Source of the DNA: an uncultured Candidatus Pelagibacter sp.
Lineage (GTDB): Bacteria > Pseudomonadota > Alphaproteobacteria > Pelagibacterales > Pelagibacteraceae
Direction of reading: 5' to 3'
Length of the DNA stretch: 64,000 nucleotides
Assembly (NCBI GenBank): GCA_905620495.1
Contig: CAJQTK010000032.1
Coordinates: 1 to 64,000, forward strand
Shown in pieces: positions 31,628 through 41,247 of this stretch (its first letter is position 1; each line of letters opens with the position of its first letter). A program made the position numbers and the translations under genes. The notes below the pieces were generated by a model, which was not told the DNA's origin, searched no databases, and saw only the letters and a list, made by a program, of their open reading frames with translations.

Positions 31628-33256
31628 ATGAATAAAATAATTTTAAATGCAAATTATCTAGTTATTAATGCTTTAACAGCAATTAAAAACAAAAATTATA
31701 TAGAAGCTAAAAATTTATTAGAAAAAGCCATATCAATACAACCTGAAATGTTTGCGGCTAATCATAATTTAGCAATACTTAATTTTCAATTAGGAAATTT
31801 AGATAGTTCCATTTTATATTTTGAAAAATCAAAAAAAATAAAACCCAAATTCTCTCAAGTTTATTTTAATTTAGGTTTAGCTTATGATAGAAAAAAAAAT
31901 ATAAATTTAGCAATTATTAATTTTAAAAAAGTAATAAAGCTGGACCCAAATAACCCAAATAATTCAATAGCACTCTATAATATTGGTCATCTTTATAAAA
32001 AAAAATTTGAAACAATTAAAGCTGAGGAATATCTTAGTAAATCCCTAGATTTAAATCCAAATCTTATAATATCATATGATGAGTTATTCAGTTTATATGA
32101 TCGATCTAACCAAATAGAAAAATTTAGTAATCTTCTAGATAAAGCAAAAAAAATATTGAGTGAAAAAGATTTAGTAAGCTTTTATGAAGCAGTTTTCACA
32201 TATAATCAAAAAAATTTTAAACAAACAATTCAAATTTTAGAAAATATAGATTTAAAAGAAAATTATGTTGGTCAAAACATAACTAAGCATTCACTTTTAG
32301 CAAAAAGTTATGATCAAACAAATAATTTTGAAAAAGCTTACAATCATTTTAAAATTAATAATCAATTAATTAATGAATCTTATGGTAAAGGTGTTAATGA
32401 GAAAAGCTTTATAGAACTAGTAACACAAAGAATAAAATTTTTTAAAAATTTTAATTTCAATAGATGGAAGCAGCATCAGCTAAAAGATGAATTTTTTCAG
32501 CCCATTTTTCTGATTGGTTTTCCAAGATCGGGCACAACTCTTTTAGATACAATTTTAAGAACAAACAAATCAATTGAGGTCATAGAAGAAAAACCTGTTT
32601 TGAGAAATTTTTTAAGAAATTTAGATATAAAGATAAAAAATAATTTTAATCATCTTGATAACTTAGACAAAAAATTTATCCAAAATATGCAAAATTTTTA
32701 TTTTGAAGAAAGAGAGCAATATCTTGAAAATAAAAAAACTAAAATTGTAATTGATAAAATGCCACTAAATATAATTTATATTGCAGAAATTTTACGATTT
32801 TTTCCTAATGCAAAATTTATTTTTGCATTACGTAATCCTTATGACTCAGTTCTGAGCTGTTTTATGCAGCAGTTTGAATTAAATCCTGCAATGAAAAACT
32901 TCACATCTTTGGAAAGTTCTGTAATTTTATATGATTTAGTTATGAAATTATGGACAATTTACAGAGATGTATTTTCAATAAATTGTCATTTCATTAAGTA
33001 CGAAGATCTCGTTACAGATTTTGAAAAAACGACCAAAGAAATTTTTAAATTTTTGGAAATAGATTGGTCTGATAACACAAAGAATTTTTATATGACTGCA
33101 AAAAAAAGACTAAATATTTCAACACCAAGCTATAATCAGATAACTTCTCCATTATACTCAAGATCTATTGGTCGGTGGAAAAATTATGAAAAAGAATTTA
33201 AAGGTTTAAAAAATATTTTAGATCCATGGTTAGATGAATTTAATTATAAGATCTAG
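31628..33256 (+). CDS. TPR-repeat protein with C-terminal sulfotransferase domain
   Basis: Multiple TPRs, then GFPRSGTTLLDTIL and LRNPYDSVLSCFMQQF. Confidence 0.92.
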   Translation: MNKIILNANYLVINALTAIKNKNYIEAKNLLEKAISIQPEMFAANHNLAILNFQLGNLDSSILYFEKSKKIKPKFSQVYFNLGLAYDRKKNINLAIINFKKVIKLDPNNPNNSIALYNIGHLYKKKFETIKAEEYLSKSLDLNPNLIISYDELFSLYDRSNQIEKFSNLLDKAKKILSEKDLVSFYEAVFTYNQKNFKQTIQILENIDLKENYVGQNITKHSLLAKSYDQTNNFEKAYNHFKINNQLINESYGKGVNEKSFIELVTQRIKFFKNFNFNRWKQHQLKDEFFQPIFLIGFPRSGTTLLDTILRTNKSIEVIEEKPVLRNFLRNLDIKIKNNFNHLDNLDKKFIQNMQNFYFEEREQYLENKKTKIVIDKMPLNIIYIAEILRFFPNAKFIFALRNPYDSVLSCFMQQFELNPAMKNFTSLESSVILYDLVMKLWTIYRDVFSINCHFIKYEDLVTDFEKTTKEIFKFLEIDWSDNTKNFYMTAKKRLNISTPSYNQITSPLYSRSIGRWKNYEKEFKGLKNILDPWLDEFNYKI

Positions 33257-33282
33257 TTTTAAATAATTTTAAGACTTATCGC

Positions 33283-33310
33283 TTGCTTTAATAAACTTGC
33301 TAACTATAAT
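33283..33310 (+). promoter_or_regulatory. Promoter of the tRNA-Gly-like gene
   Basis: TTGCTT (33283-33288), 16-nt spacer, TATAAT (33305-33310). Confidence 0.7.
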
Positions 33311-33325
33311 ATCCACACAACATAA

Positions 33326-33399
33326 GCGGGCATAGCTCAGTGGTAGAGCGTCTCGTTGCCAACGAGAAGGTCGAGGGTTCGACCCCCTTTTTAGGGGTC
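33326..33399 (+). tRNA. tRNA-Gly(GCC)-like gene whose 3' acceptor strand is replaced by a terminator hairpin
   Basis: 5' acceptor GCGGGCA, D arm GCTC/GAGC, anticodon arm TCTCG-TTGCCAA-CGAGA, T arm GAGGG-TTCGACC-CCCTT; next 7 nt are TTTAGGG instead of TGCCCGC. Confidence 0.85.
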
Positions 33400-33407
33400 T
33401 TTTTTTT
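33381..33407 (+). terminator. Intrinsic terminator overlapping the T arm of the tRNA-like gene and the 3' end of the thiE-like CDS
   Basis: GACCCC-CTTTTTA-GGGGTC followed by T8. Confidence 0.9.
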
Positions 33408-33933
33408 GTTCAAAAAAAGAAATACCAGCAAAACCATGGCAGTTAGTAAGAGCTAGTTTTTTTAAATTGTTAACTGATATTCCGCCAAGAGCTATGAAAG
33501 GCTTACCACTTAAAAGAGAAAGAGATTTAAATTTATTGATACCTAAATAATTTTTATTTCTTTTAAAGATTGAAGATAAAAAAATAGCATTAACACTCTG
33601 CAATTCTTTGGTCCTCATTTCATAAACATTATGAGCTGAACCCAATATAATAAATTTTTTTTTAACTGAATAAGCAAGGTGTTTTTTATTTTTATTAAAT
33701 GAAGGAATATAAGCACCGTCTAAATTAAGTTTTATAGCTAATTTTATATTATTAGAAATTAAAAACTTATTACCTTTTTTCTTACAATAGTTTTTTATTG
33801 TTAAAATTAATTTTTCATCAATGTCTTGAGCATAATTTCTAAATATTATGATTGTTTTTTTATCCTGTTTATCTATGTGACTTTGGTCAAATTTTTTTAT
33901 AAAGTAATATCTATTCAAAGTTTTATTATGCAT
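33391..33933 (-). CDS. Thiamine phosphate synthase/TenI-like protein
   Basis: LNLDGAYIPS, ILGSAHNVYEM, KPFIALGGISVNNL. Confidence 0.78.
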   Translation of the reverse strand: MHNKTLNRYYFIKKFDQSHIDKQDKKTIIIFRNYAQDIDEKLILTIKNYCKKKGNKFLISNNIKLAIKLNLDGAYIPSFNKNKKHLAYSVKKKFIILGSAHNVYEMRTKELQSVNAIFLSSIFKRNKNYLGINKFKSLSLLSGKPFIALGGISVNNLKKLALTNCHGFAGISFFEQKKDP

Positions 33934-34578
33934 AACACTATTAAAAATTTAATTTATATAGAAGAGCTTATCAAATCAAAAGCAAATCATGATGAATTAG
34001 CTAAAATTATAGCGGTATCGAAAACTTTTCCTATTGAAAACGTTTTACCCCTAATAGAGCATGGACACTTGCATTATGGAGAAAATAAGGTTCAGGAGGC
34101 TTTAGAAAAGTGGACTGATATAAAAAATGAAAATCATAGTATTCAACTTCACTTAATTGGAAGACTTCAAACTAATAAAGTAAAAGTAGCTTTAAGAGTA
34201 TTTGATTATATTCATTCATTGGATAGTGAAAATTTAGCCAATAAAATTGCTGATGAACAACAAAAACAAGGAAAAAAACCCAAGATATTTATTCAAGTTA
34301 ATATCGGTAATGAAGATCAAAAATCTGGAATAAATAAAGAAAGATTAGGCGATTTTTATAAATTTTGTAAAAATTTGAATTTAGATATCATTGGCACGAT
34401 GTGCATTCCACCAAATGACAACAATACTGAAAAATATTTTTTTGAGATGAGTGAAATAAATCAAAAATTAAATTTTAAAGAATTAAGCATGGGTATGTCA
34501 GGAGATTATCTAGAGGCAATTGAAAATAATGCAACATACATCAGAGTAGGTTCAAAAATATTTGGTAGCAGAACCTAA
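33928..34578 (+). CDS. YggS-family PLP homeostasis protein
   Basis: IIAVSKTFPIENV, HYGENKVQEAL, LSMGMSGDYLEAIENNATYIRVGSKIFG; start moved to ATG 33928. Confidence 0.95.
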   Translation: MHNTIKNLIYIEELIKSKANHDELAKIIAVSKTFPIENVLPLIEHGHLHYGENKVQEALEKWTDIKNENHSIQLHLIGRLQTNKVKVALRVFDYIHSLDSENLANKIADEQQKQGKKPKIFIQVNIGNEDQKSGINKERLGDFYKFCKNLNLDIIGTMCIPPNDNNTEKYFFEMSEINQKLNFKELSMGMSGDYLEAIENNATYIRVGSKIFGSRT

Positions 34579-35063
34579 CCAATTTTGATTTTAGTTTTTT
34601 TATCTATTAATTTTAATAATATTTCAAAATCTTTCTTTTTTAAAGCAACACATCCTGCGGTTGGTTTATAATTATCTGTTAAATGAATAAATACTGCGCT
34701 CCCTTTGCCTGGAGTTTTTTTTTCATTGTGACTAATTGAAATTATATAATCATACTTATGATCTTTTCTGTGTAGATTTTCTTTAAGATTTTTATTACTC
34801 GTTTTAATTTCTTCATTATATTTTTTATGCTTTGGATCATCACACCAGGCCATATCTTGTTTAATGATCTTTTTATTGATTTTGCAGTTTGGAATACCAA
34901 CACGATCTTTTCTAAAATATAATTTTCTTAAACTAAATAACCCTTTGGGAGTTGAATAATCACCCTCCTTTTTATTAGAATTTATGCCACCTTTTGCAAT
35001 ACAACATCTCAATTTAAAGTCGTCAATTATAAGAGTGTTTTTATTTGGTACATGAATTATCAT
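34575..35063 (-). CDS. L,D-transpeptidase (YkuD) family protein
   Basis: YDYIISISHNEK, SAVFIHLTDNYKPTAGCVALKK active-site Cys motif. Confidence 0.9.
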   Translation of the reverse strand: MIIHVPNKNTLIIDDFKLRCCIAKGGINSNKKEGDYSTPKGLFSLRKLYFRKDRVGIPNCKINKKIIKQDMAWCDDPKHKKYNEEIKTSNKNLKENLHRKDHKYDYIISISHNEKKTPGKGSAVFIHLTDNYKPTAGCVALKKKDFEILLKLIDKKTKIKIG

Positions 35064-35083
35064 AAGTAATATTAAATATAATT

Positions 35084-35665
35084 ATGCAAAATGTTTTTAT
35101 TATAAATTTTAATTCACTATATGAAATTTTAGATGAGATAAAAGAAAATTTATCTTTTAAAATTATAAAAATTGAGAATGAAGAAGATTTAAAAAAGAAA
35201 CTTGATCTAGATAGATTAGATTATTTGGTAATTTCAAAAACTGATCATAAATTATTACTAAATAACAATATAACTGATAAAAATTTTTTAGATTTTAATG
35301 ATTTGCCCTTATCTTTTAAAAAATTATTAGAACTAATCAATATTAAATTAATCAAATTAAAATTTAACCAACAGTCTAAGATTATTATTAAAGGTTATGA
35401 ATTAAACTTAAATTCTAAATTTTTTTCTAAAGGTAATTTAAAGTTAAAGTTAACAGAAAAAGAAATTGAAATTATTTTGTATTTAAATGATAAAAAAATT
35501 AAACACGATGTTGCAGATTTACAAAAAAATATATGGAATTACTCAACAGACATGGAGACCCATACTGTAGAAACACATATTTATAGATTACGAAAAAAAA
35601 TAAGTAATTTATTTAAAGATGAAAAATTTATATTAAGCCATAAAAATGGCTATTTTATTGACTAA
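35084..35665 (+). CDS. OmpR-type winged-helix regulator with degenerate receiver domain
   Basis: C-terminal LTEKEIEIILYL ... HTVETHIYRLRKKI; N-terminus lacks recognisable phospho-acceptor pattern. Confidence 0.82.
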   Translation: MQNVFIINFNSLYEILDEIKENLSFKIIKIENEEDLKKKLDLDRLDYLVISKTDHKLLLNNNITDKNFLDFNDLPLSFKKLLELINIKLIKLKFNQQSKIIIKGYELNLNSKFFSKGNLKLKLTEKEIEIILYLNDKKIKHDVADLQKNIWNYSTDMETHTVETHIYRLRKKISNLFKDEKFILSHKNGYFID

Positions 35666-35671
35666 AATAGC

Positions 35672-36601
35672 TTAATCTAGTCTAGCACCAACTTTTTGGA
35701 TTATCTTTGAAGACATTTCGGTTCCTTTTTCGAGACATTCTTTTGTTGAAATATTATTAATTAACCCATGAAGAAAACCGGCTGCAAAGAGGTCTCCAGC
35801 ACCTGTTAAGTCTACAATTTTTAAATTGGGTTTACTTTGACATTCTACAATTTCTTGATTTTTAATAGCAATGCTTCCTTTTTCCCCACGTGTGATAATT
35901 AAAAGTTTTCCTAATCGTTTTCCAAATTCAATAACATCTTCAAAGCTTTTAGCATCAATTAATGATCTAATTTCTTGTTCGTTAGCAAAAGTAATATCAA
36001 GTTTATTTTTAATTAAATCTAAAAAATCATTTTTATGTCTCTCCACACAAAATTGATCTGATAAGGACATTGCTTTAGTAGTAGAGAAAGACATTGCTTT
36101 ATTAAAGGCAGATTGTGGTTCTCCCTCATCCCATAAATATCCTTCTAAGAATATCATTTCACTTTCTTTTACAGCTTTTTCGTTAATATCTTTTTCACTA
36201 ATTCTTCCTGCAATCCCTAAAAACGTTACCATTGTTCTTTCTGCATCAGGGGTAATCAAAATTAAACAAGTTCCTGTTGGTGAAACCTCTTGTTTTTTTT
36301 TATAAAAGTACTGTACTTTTTCTTTAATTAGTCCGTCTTCATATTTTTTTCCTAAATCATCAGCATTAACTTTACCAATAAACCCAACATTATTTCCCAA
36401 TTGAGATAGGCCAACAATCGAATTTGCAACAGATCCACCAGATACAGTTTCTTCAATTTTTAGAGTGGATAAGAGTTTTTTGAATTCATCTTCATCTACT
36501 AGCTTCATGGTACTTTTGGTTAACCTATTTTCCACTAAATACTGATCATTTACTTTACATATAACATCAACAATTGCATTCCCAATTCCTAGAATTTTCA
36601 T
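35672..36601 (-). CDS. PfkB-family sugar/adenosine kinase
   Basis: VSGGSVANSIVGLSQLG, VDLTGAGDLFAAGFLHG. Confidence 0.93.
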   Translation of the reverse strand: MKILGIGNAIVDVICKVNDQYLVENRLTKSTMKLVDEDEFKKLLSTLKIEETVSGGSVANSIVGLSQLGNNVGFIGKVNADDLGKKYEDGLIKEKVQYFYKKKQEVSPTGTCLILITPDAERTMVTFLGIAGRISEKDINEKAVKESEMIFLEGYLWDEGEPQSAFNKAMSFSTTKAMSLSDQFCVERHKNDFLDLIKNKLDITFANEQEIRSLIDAKSFEDVIEFGKRLGKLLIITRGEKGSIAIKNQEIVECQSKPNLKIVDLTGAGDLFAAGFLHGLINNISTKECLEKGTEMSSKIIQKVGARLD

Positions 36602-36602
36602 A

Positions 36603-37256
36603 TTACGATTTTTTTATTTTAACTGGATTTTTTCTATTAGGATAACAAGTCGTACAAATTTTACAAGTCAAACCATAACATTCTCTGGCTTTACAAAACT
36701 CTCTTCCATAATAAATTATTTGCAAATGTAATTTACTCCATGTTTTTTCAGGAAATAATCTTTTTAGATCTTTCTCTGTTTGAATAACATTCTTGCCATT
36801 TGTTAAGCCCCATCTTTGAGCTAATCTATGAATGTGAGTGTCCACTGCAAACGCAGGTATACCAAAACCTTGAGACATGACCACACTTGCTGTTTTATGG
36901 CCTACACCAGGTAGATTCTCAAGGTCATCGAAGCTTTTAGGTACTTTGCCACCATGCTTTTCCAAAAGCAGTTTAGACATTAAATAAATGCTTTTTGCTT
37001 TAACTCGAAAGATACCGATACTTTTGATTAATTTTTCAATTTTTTTTCTACCCAATTTTATAAAATGCTCAGGTTTATAATATTTTGGATATATATCCCT
37101 AGTTACATTGTTAACATTTAAATCAGTACACTGCGCTGATAAAAGAACTGATGTTAAAAGAGTGAATTTGTTTCTATGATCTAGAGGAATAGGGGCTGTT
37201 GGATAAATTTTATTTAAAATTTTAAGTATTTTTTTTGCTTTTTTTTTTTCATTCAT
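36603..37256 (-). CDS. nth: Endonuclease III
   Basis: LPGVGHKTASVV HhH, C-terminal 4Fe-4S cysteines CKARECYGLTCKICTTC. Confidence 0.98.
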   Translation of the reverse strand: MNEKKKAKKILKILNKIYPTAPIPLDHRNKFTLLTSVLLSAQCTDLNVNNVTRDIYPKYYKPEHFIKLGRKKIEKLIKSIGIFRVKAKSIYLMSKLLLEKHGGKVPKSFDDLENLPGVGHKTASVVMSQGFGIPAFAVDTHIHRLAQRWGLTNGKNVIQTEKDLKRLFPEKTWSKLHLQIIYYGREFCKARECYGLTCKICTTCYPNRKNPVKIKKS

Positions 37257-38032
37257 TATTCAAAATTCAATAAATCTCTCATTGAATAAAGTCCAGGTTT
37301 TTTATTCATAAGCCATTTTGCAGCAGTTAAAGCACCATCTGAATATAGAGCTCTATCAAATGCTTCATGATTTAATCTTATTATTTCCTTACCACTAGAA
37401 AATGCTACCTCATGCTCCCCAATTATTTCACCACTTCTAATTGAGTTAAAATTAATTTTTTTTGCATAGGGAAAAGATTTTTTATTTAAAAATTTTTTAC
37501 CAATTAAATTGTAAAGATTTTTATTTTTCCCATTGGCAATACCTTTTCCAAGCATTAAGGCGGTCCCCGAGGGATAATCTTTTTTATGTTTATGATGAAC
37601 TTCAAATACTTTGCTTAAATATTCCTCATTTAGTGATTTTGAAGCTATTTCAGTTAAATACATTAACAAATTAACACCCAAGCTCATATTGCCTGCTTTT
37701 AATATGGGAATTTTTTTTGAAAAATTTTTAATTAAAGCCTCTTCTTTTTGGGTAAAGCCAGTTGTTCCAATTACTACTCTTTTTTTTAATTTAGAGGCAA
37801 TTTTAAGGATATCGAGAGTACAATTAGGAACAGTAAAATCTATTATTATATCTGTTTTTTTAAAAGCCTGATCTGTATTTAAATTAAGTTTAATTCCGGC
37901 TATTTTTTTATTAATAATTTTATTTTCTGTAAGAGTTACTAATTTAAAGTTTTTATTAGATCTAGAAGATTTAATAATTTGCTGACCCATTCTACCTAGA
38001 CAGCCTGATATTGCTAAATTAATTTTTTTCAT
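37256..38032 (-). CDS. dapB: 4-hydroxy-tetrahydrodipicolinate reductase
   Basis: ISGCLGRMGQQI, EVHHKHKKDYPSGTA. Confidence 0.98.
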   Translation of the reverse strand: MKKINLAISGCLGRMGQQIIKSSRSNKNFKLVTLTENKIINKKIAGIKLNLNTDQAFKKTDIIIDFTVPNCTLDILKIASKLKKRVVIGTTGFTQKEEALIKNFSKKIPILKAGNMSLGVNLLMYLTEIASKSLNEEYLSKVFEVHHKHKKDYPSGTALMLGKGIANGKNKNLYNLIGKKFLNKKSFPYAKKINFNSIRSGEIIGEHEVAFSSGKEIIRLNHEAFDRALYSDGALTAAKWLMNKKPGLYSMRDLLNFE

Positions 38033-38069
38033 CTAGGAAAATATTAACCTTTTTTAACTAATTAGTCTT

Positions 38070-39191
38070 TTAGTTTTTCCAAAAACTTTTAGCTTTTTGA
38101 AAGAATTTTTTAATACTTGGATTTGATTTCTCGTTTTCTATTTCTCTAAATTTTTTAAGTAACTCTTTTTGTTCTTTATTTAGTGAGATAGGAACTTCAG
38201 TATTTATTTGAACATAAAGATCACCATTCCCACTGCCACGCATATAAGGCATTCCTTTTCCCTTTAATCTAAACTGTTTTCCATTTTGTGTACCATCTGG
38301 TATTTTAATTTTTGCTCTTCCGCCGTCAATTGTGGGTATTTCAATTGTAGTACCTAATGCAGCATCAGCTATAGAAATAGGAAATTCAAAAAATAAATTT
38401 TCATCTGATCTTTTGAATAGATCGTGAGAGTGGACATTAATAAATAGATACAAGTCTCCACTAGCCCCACCTTTGGAGCCAGCTTCACCTTTACCCGCTA
38501 ATCTTATTCTTGTTCCATCATCAACACCTTTTGGTATGGTTACTGATATTTTTTTTGAAGCTTGTTTGTTACCTTGACCATTACATTCAGTACATGGATT
38601 GGTAATTTCCTCACCAGTTCCAGCACACCGAGAACAGGTTTGTTGAACAGTAAAAAAACCTTGATTAGATCTTACTTTACCATTCCCCCCACAAACTGTG
38701 CATCTATCAGGAGAGTGTCCAGGCTTTGAGCCATTTCCTTTGCAAGTAGTGCATTTTTCTGTTGTTGAAAATTTTATATCTTGTTTTTTCCCCCCATATG
38801 CTTCTTCAAGGGTAATTGATAAATCATATCTTAAGTCAGAACCTCTGTTATTTGTGCTTCTTCCTCTTGATCTTCCACCTCCACCAAAATCACCAAAAAA
38901 GTCTTCAAAAATATCTGAAAAATCAGCACCACCAAAGCCACCGCTTTGTCTTCCGCCTCCACCGCCCTCAAAAGCAGCATGACCAAAATTATCGTAGTTT
39001 TGCTTCTTTTTTTGATCTGAAAGAATACCGTATGCTTCACCTGCTTCTTTGAACTTATCTTCAGACGCTTTATTACCAGGGTTTTTATCAGGGTGATGTT
39101 TTACTGCTAGTTTTCTGTACGCAGATTTTAATTCTTCAGGGCTTGCATTTTTGCTAACACCTAAGACGTCATAAAAATCTCTTTTAGCCAT
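38070..39191 (-). CDS. dnaJ: Chaperone DnaJ
   Basis: J domain with HPD, G/F region, four CxxCxGxG-type zinc motifs. Confidence 0.99.
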   Translation of the reverse strand: MAKRDFYDVLGVSKNASPEELKSAYRKLAVKHHPDKNPGNKASEDKFKEAGEAYGILSDQKKKQNYDNFGHAAFEGGGGGRQSGGFGGADFSDIFEDFFGDFGGGGRSRGRSTNNRGSDLRYDLSITLEEAYGGKKQDIKFSTTEKCTTCKGNGSKPGHSPDRCTVCGGNGKVRSNQGFFTVQQTCSRCAGTGEEITNPCTECNGQGNKQASKKISVTIPKGVDDGTRIRLAGKGEAGSKGGASGDLYLFINVHSHDLFKRSDENLFFEFPISIADAALGTTIEIPTIDGGRAKIKIPDGTQNGKQFRLKGKGMPYMRGSGNGDLYVQINTEVPISLNKEQKELLKKFREIENEKSNPSIKKFFQKAKSFWKN

Positions 39192-39223
39192 AAGTTACTC
39201 TAAGATGATAGTTGTTTTAAGTC

Positions 39224-41188
39224 TTAAGCGCTTTTTTCTTTATCTTCTTCTTTTGTATCTTCTTTTACTTCTTCTTCTTTTGTATCTTCTTTTACCTCTT
39301 CAAAGTCTGCATCAACTACATTATCGTCTTTTTTTCCCTCGTTATTTTTATCACCTTCTTTAGAGGAATCTTCTTTTTTCTCTTGAGACTTATAAATCGC
39401 TTCGCCTAATTTCATAGAAGCTTGAACCAAGGTTTCTGTTTTTTTCTTAATATCTTCAATATCAGTCCCTTTAATTGCTTCTTTCAAGGCAGATGAAGAG
39501 TCTTCTATTGCTTTCTTGTCTGCATCTGAAACTTTAGCGCCATGTTCTTTTAGATTTTTTTCTGTTGAATGAATTAAAGTATCAGCTTGATTTCTTACAT
39601 CTACTGACTCTCTTTTCTTTTTATCTTCATCCTTGTTTGCTTCTGCATCTTTAACCATTTTTTCAATTTCTTCGTTACTTAAACCACCAGAAGCTTGGAT
39701 TTGAATTTTTTGCTCTTTTCCAGTTCCTTTATCTTTTGCAGAAACACTAACAATTCCATTTGCATCAATATCAAAGGTTACTTCAATTTGAGGTATTCCT
39801 CTTGCGGCTGGTGCAATACCAACTAATTCAAAATTTCCTAACATTTTATTGTCAGAGGCCATTTCCCGTTCACCTTGAAGAACTCTTATTGATACAGCAG
39901 GCTGATTATCATCAGCTGTAGAAAAAACTTGGCTTTTTTTTGTAGGAATTGTTGTATTTTTTTCAATTAATTTTGTTGAAACTCCACCTAGTGTTTCAAT
40001 TCCAAGTGATAAAGGTGTTACGTCTAAAAGTAACACATCTTTAACATCTCCTTGAAGTACACCAGCTTGAATTGCAGCACCCATTGCAACAACTTCATCC
40101 GGGTTTACACTTTTATTAGGCTCTTTTCCAAAAAAGTTTTTAACTTCAGCTAAAACTCTTGGCATTCTTGTCATACCACCAACCATTATAACTTCATCAA
40201 TTTCATTTGCAGTAAGACCCGCATCTTTAAGCGCTGTTTTACAAGGTGGTAATGTTCTTGAAATTAAGTCTTCAACCAAAGCTTCTAATTTTGCTCTAGT
40301 CATTTTTAAGTTAATGTGCTTTGGACCTGTTTTATCTGCAGTTATAAATGGTAAATTAACATCTGTTTGTTCAGCAGAAGAAAGTTCAATTTTTGCTTTT
40401 TCAGCAGCTTCTTTCAATCTTTGAAGAGCTAACTTGTCAGTTCTTAAATCTATACCATTGTCTTTTTTAAATTCTCCAATTAAATAATCAACAATTGTGT
40501 TATCAAAATCTTCTCCACCTAAAAATGTATCACCATTAGTAGACTTAACTTCAAATACACCATCACCCAATTCAAGAATAGATACATCGAAAGTTCCACC
40601 ACCTAAATCGTATACAGCAATTTTTTTATTTTCTTTTTTCTTATCCAAACCATATGCTAGAGAGGCAGCGGTAGGTTCGTTTATAATTCTTAAAACTTCT
40701 AATCCTGCAATTTTACCAGCATCTTTTGTAGCTTGTCTTTGAGCATCATTAAAGTAGGCAGGAACAGTTATTACCGCTTTAGTTACTGCTTGTCCTAAAT
40801 ACTTTTCAGCTGTTTCCTTCATTTTTATCAGAATAAATGCTGATATTTGTGAAGGAGAATATTTTTCACTTCTTGCTTCAATCCAAGCGTCACCTTTTTC
40901 TGAATTAACTATTTTAAAAGGAGCTGCTACAATATCTTTTTTTACAGTAGGGTCTTCAAAATTTCTTCCAATTAATCTTTTTACAGCAAATATAGTATTT
41001 TCAGGATTGGTTACCGCTTGTCTCTTAGCAGGTTGTCCAACAAGTTTTTCTCCATCATCAGTAAAAGCAACAACTGAAGGAGTTGTTCTTGCACCTTCTG
41101 CATTTTCTAAAACTTTGGGTTGACTACCTTCCATGATAGACACACATGAATTTGTTGTTCCTAAATCTATTCCTATAATTTTGCTCAT
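39224..41188 (-). CDS. dnaK: Chaperone DnaK
   Basis: [13 protein letters not shown], full Hsp70. Confidence 0.99.
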   Translation of the reverse strand: MSKIIGIDLGTTNSCVSIMEGSQPKVLENAEGARTTPSVVAFTDDGEKLVGQPAKRQAVTNPENTIFAVKRLIGRNFEDPTVKKDIVAAPFKIVNSEKGDAWIEARSEKYSPSQISAFILIKMKETAEKYLGQAVTKAVITVPAYFNDAQRQATKDAGKIAGLEVLRIINEPTAASLAYGLDKKKENKKIAVYDLGGGTFDVSILELGDGVFEVKSTNGDTFLGGEDFDNTIVDYLIGEFKKDNGIDLRTDKLALQRLKEAAEKAKIELSSAEQTDVNLPFITADKTGPKHINLKMTRAKLEALVEDLISRTLPPCKTALKDAGLTANEIDEVIMVGGMTRMPRVLAEVKNFFGKEPNKSVNPDEVVAMGAAIQAGVLQGDVKDVLLLDVTPLSLGIETLGGVSTKLIEKNTTIPTKKSQVFSTADDNQPAVSIRVLQGEREMASDNKMLGNFELVGIAPAARGIPQIEVTFDIDANGIVSVSAKDKGTGKEQKIQIQASGGLSNEEIEKMVKDAEANKDEDKKKRESVDVRNQADTLIHSTEKNLKEHGAKVSDADKKAIEDSSSALKEAIKGTDIEDIKKKTETLVQASMKLGEAIYKSQEKKEDSSKEGDKNNEGKKDDNVVDADFEEVKEDTKEEEVKEDTKEEDKEKSA

Positions 41189-41207
41189 AATTTAAATCCT
41201 ATCCTTC

Positions 41208-41235
41208 ATATAAGTGTTAATTTTTAATCTACAAG
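41208..41235 (-). promoter_or_regulatory. Candidate sigma32-like promoter of dnaK
   Basis: Minus strand CTTGTA, 14-nt spacer, ACTTATAT. Confidence 0.35.
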
Positions 41236-41247
41236 TTCTGACAAATA

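Noticed and set aside
33826-33927. 34-aa upstream extension of YggS
   Set aside because: Antisense to the thiE-like CDS; YggS homology begins at MHNTIKNL (33928).
38698-39052. ORFs on the opposite strand and alternate frames over dnaJ
   Set aside because: Low-complexity Pro/Ser/His products mirroring the DnaJ G/F and zinc regions.
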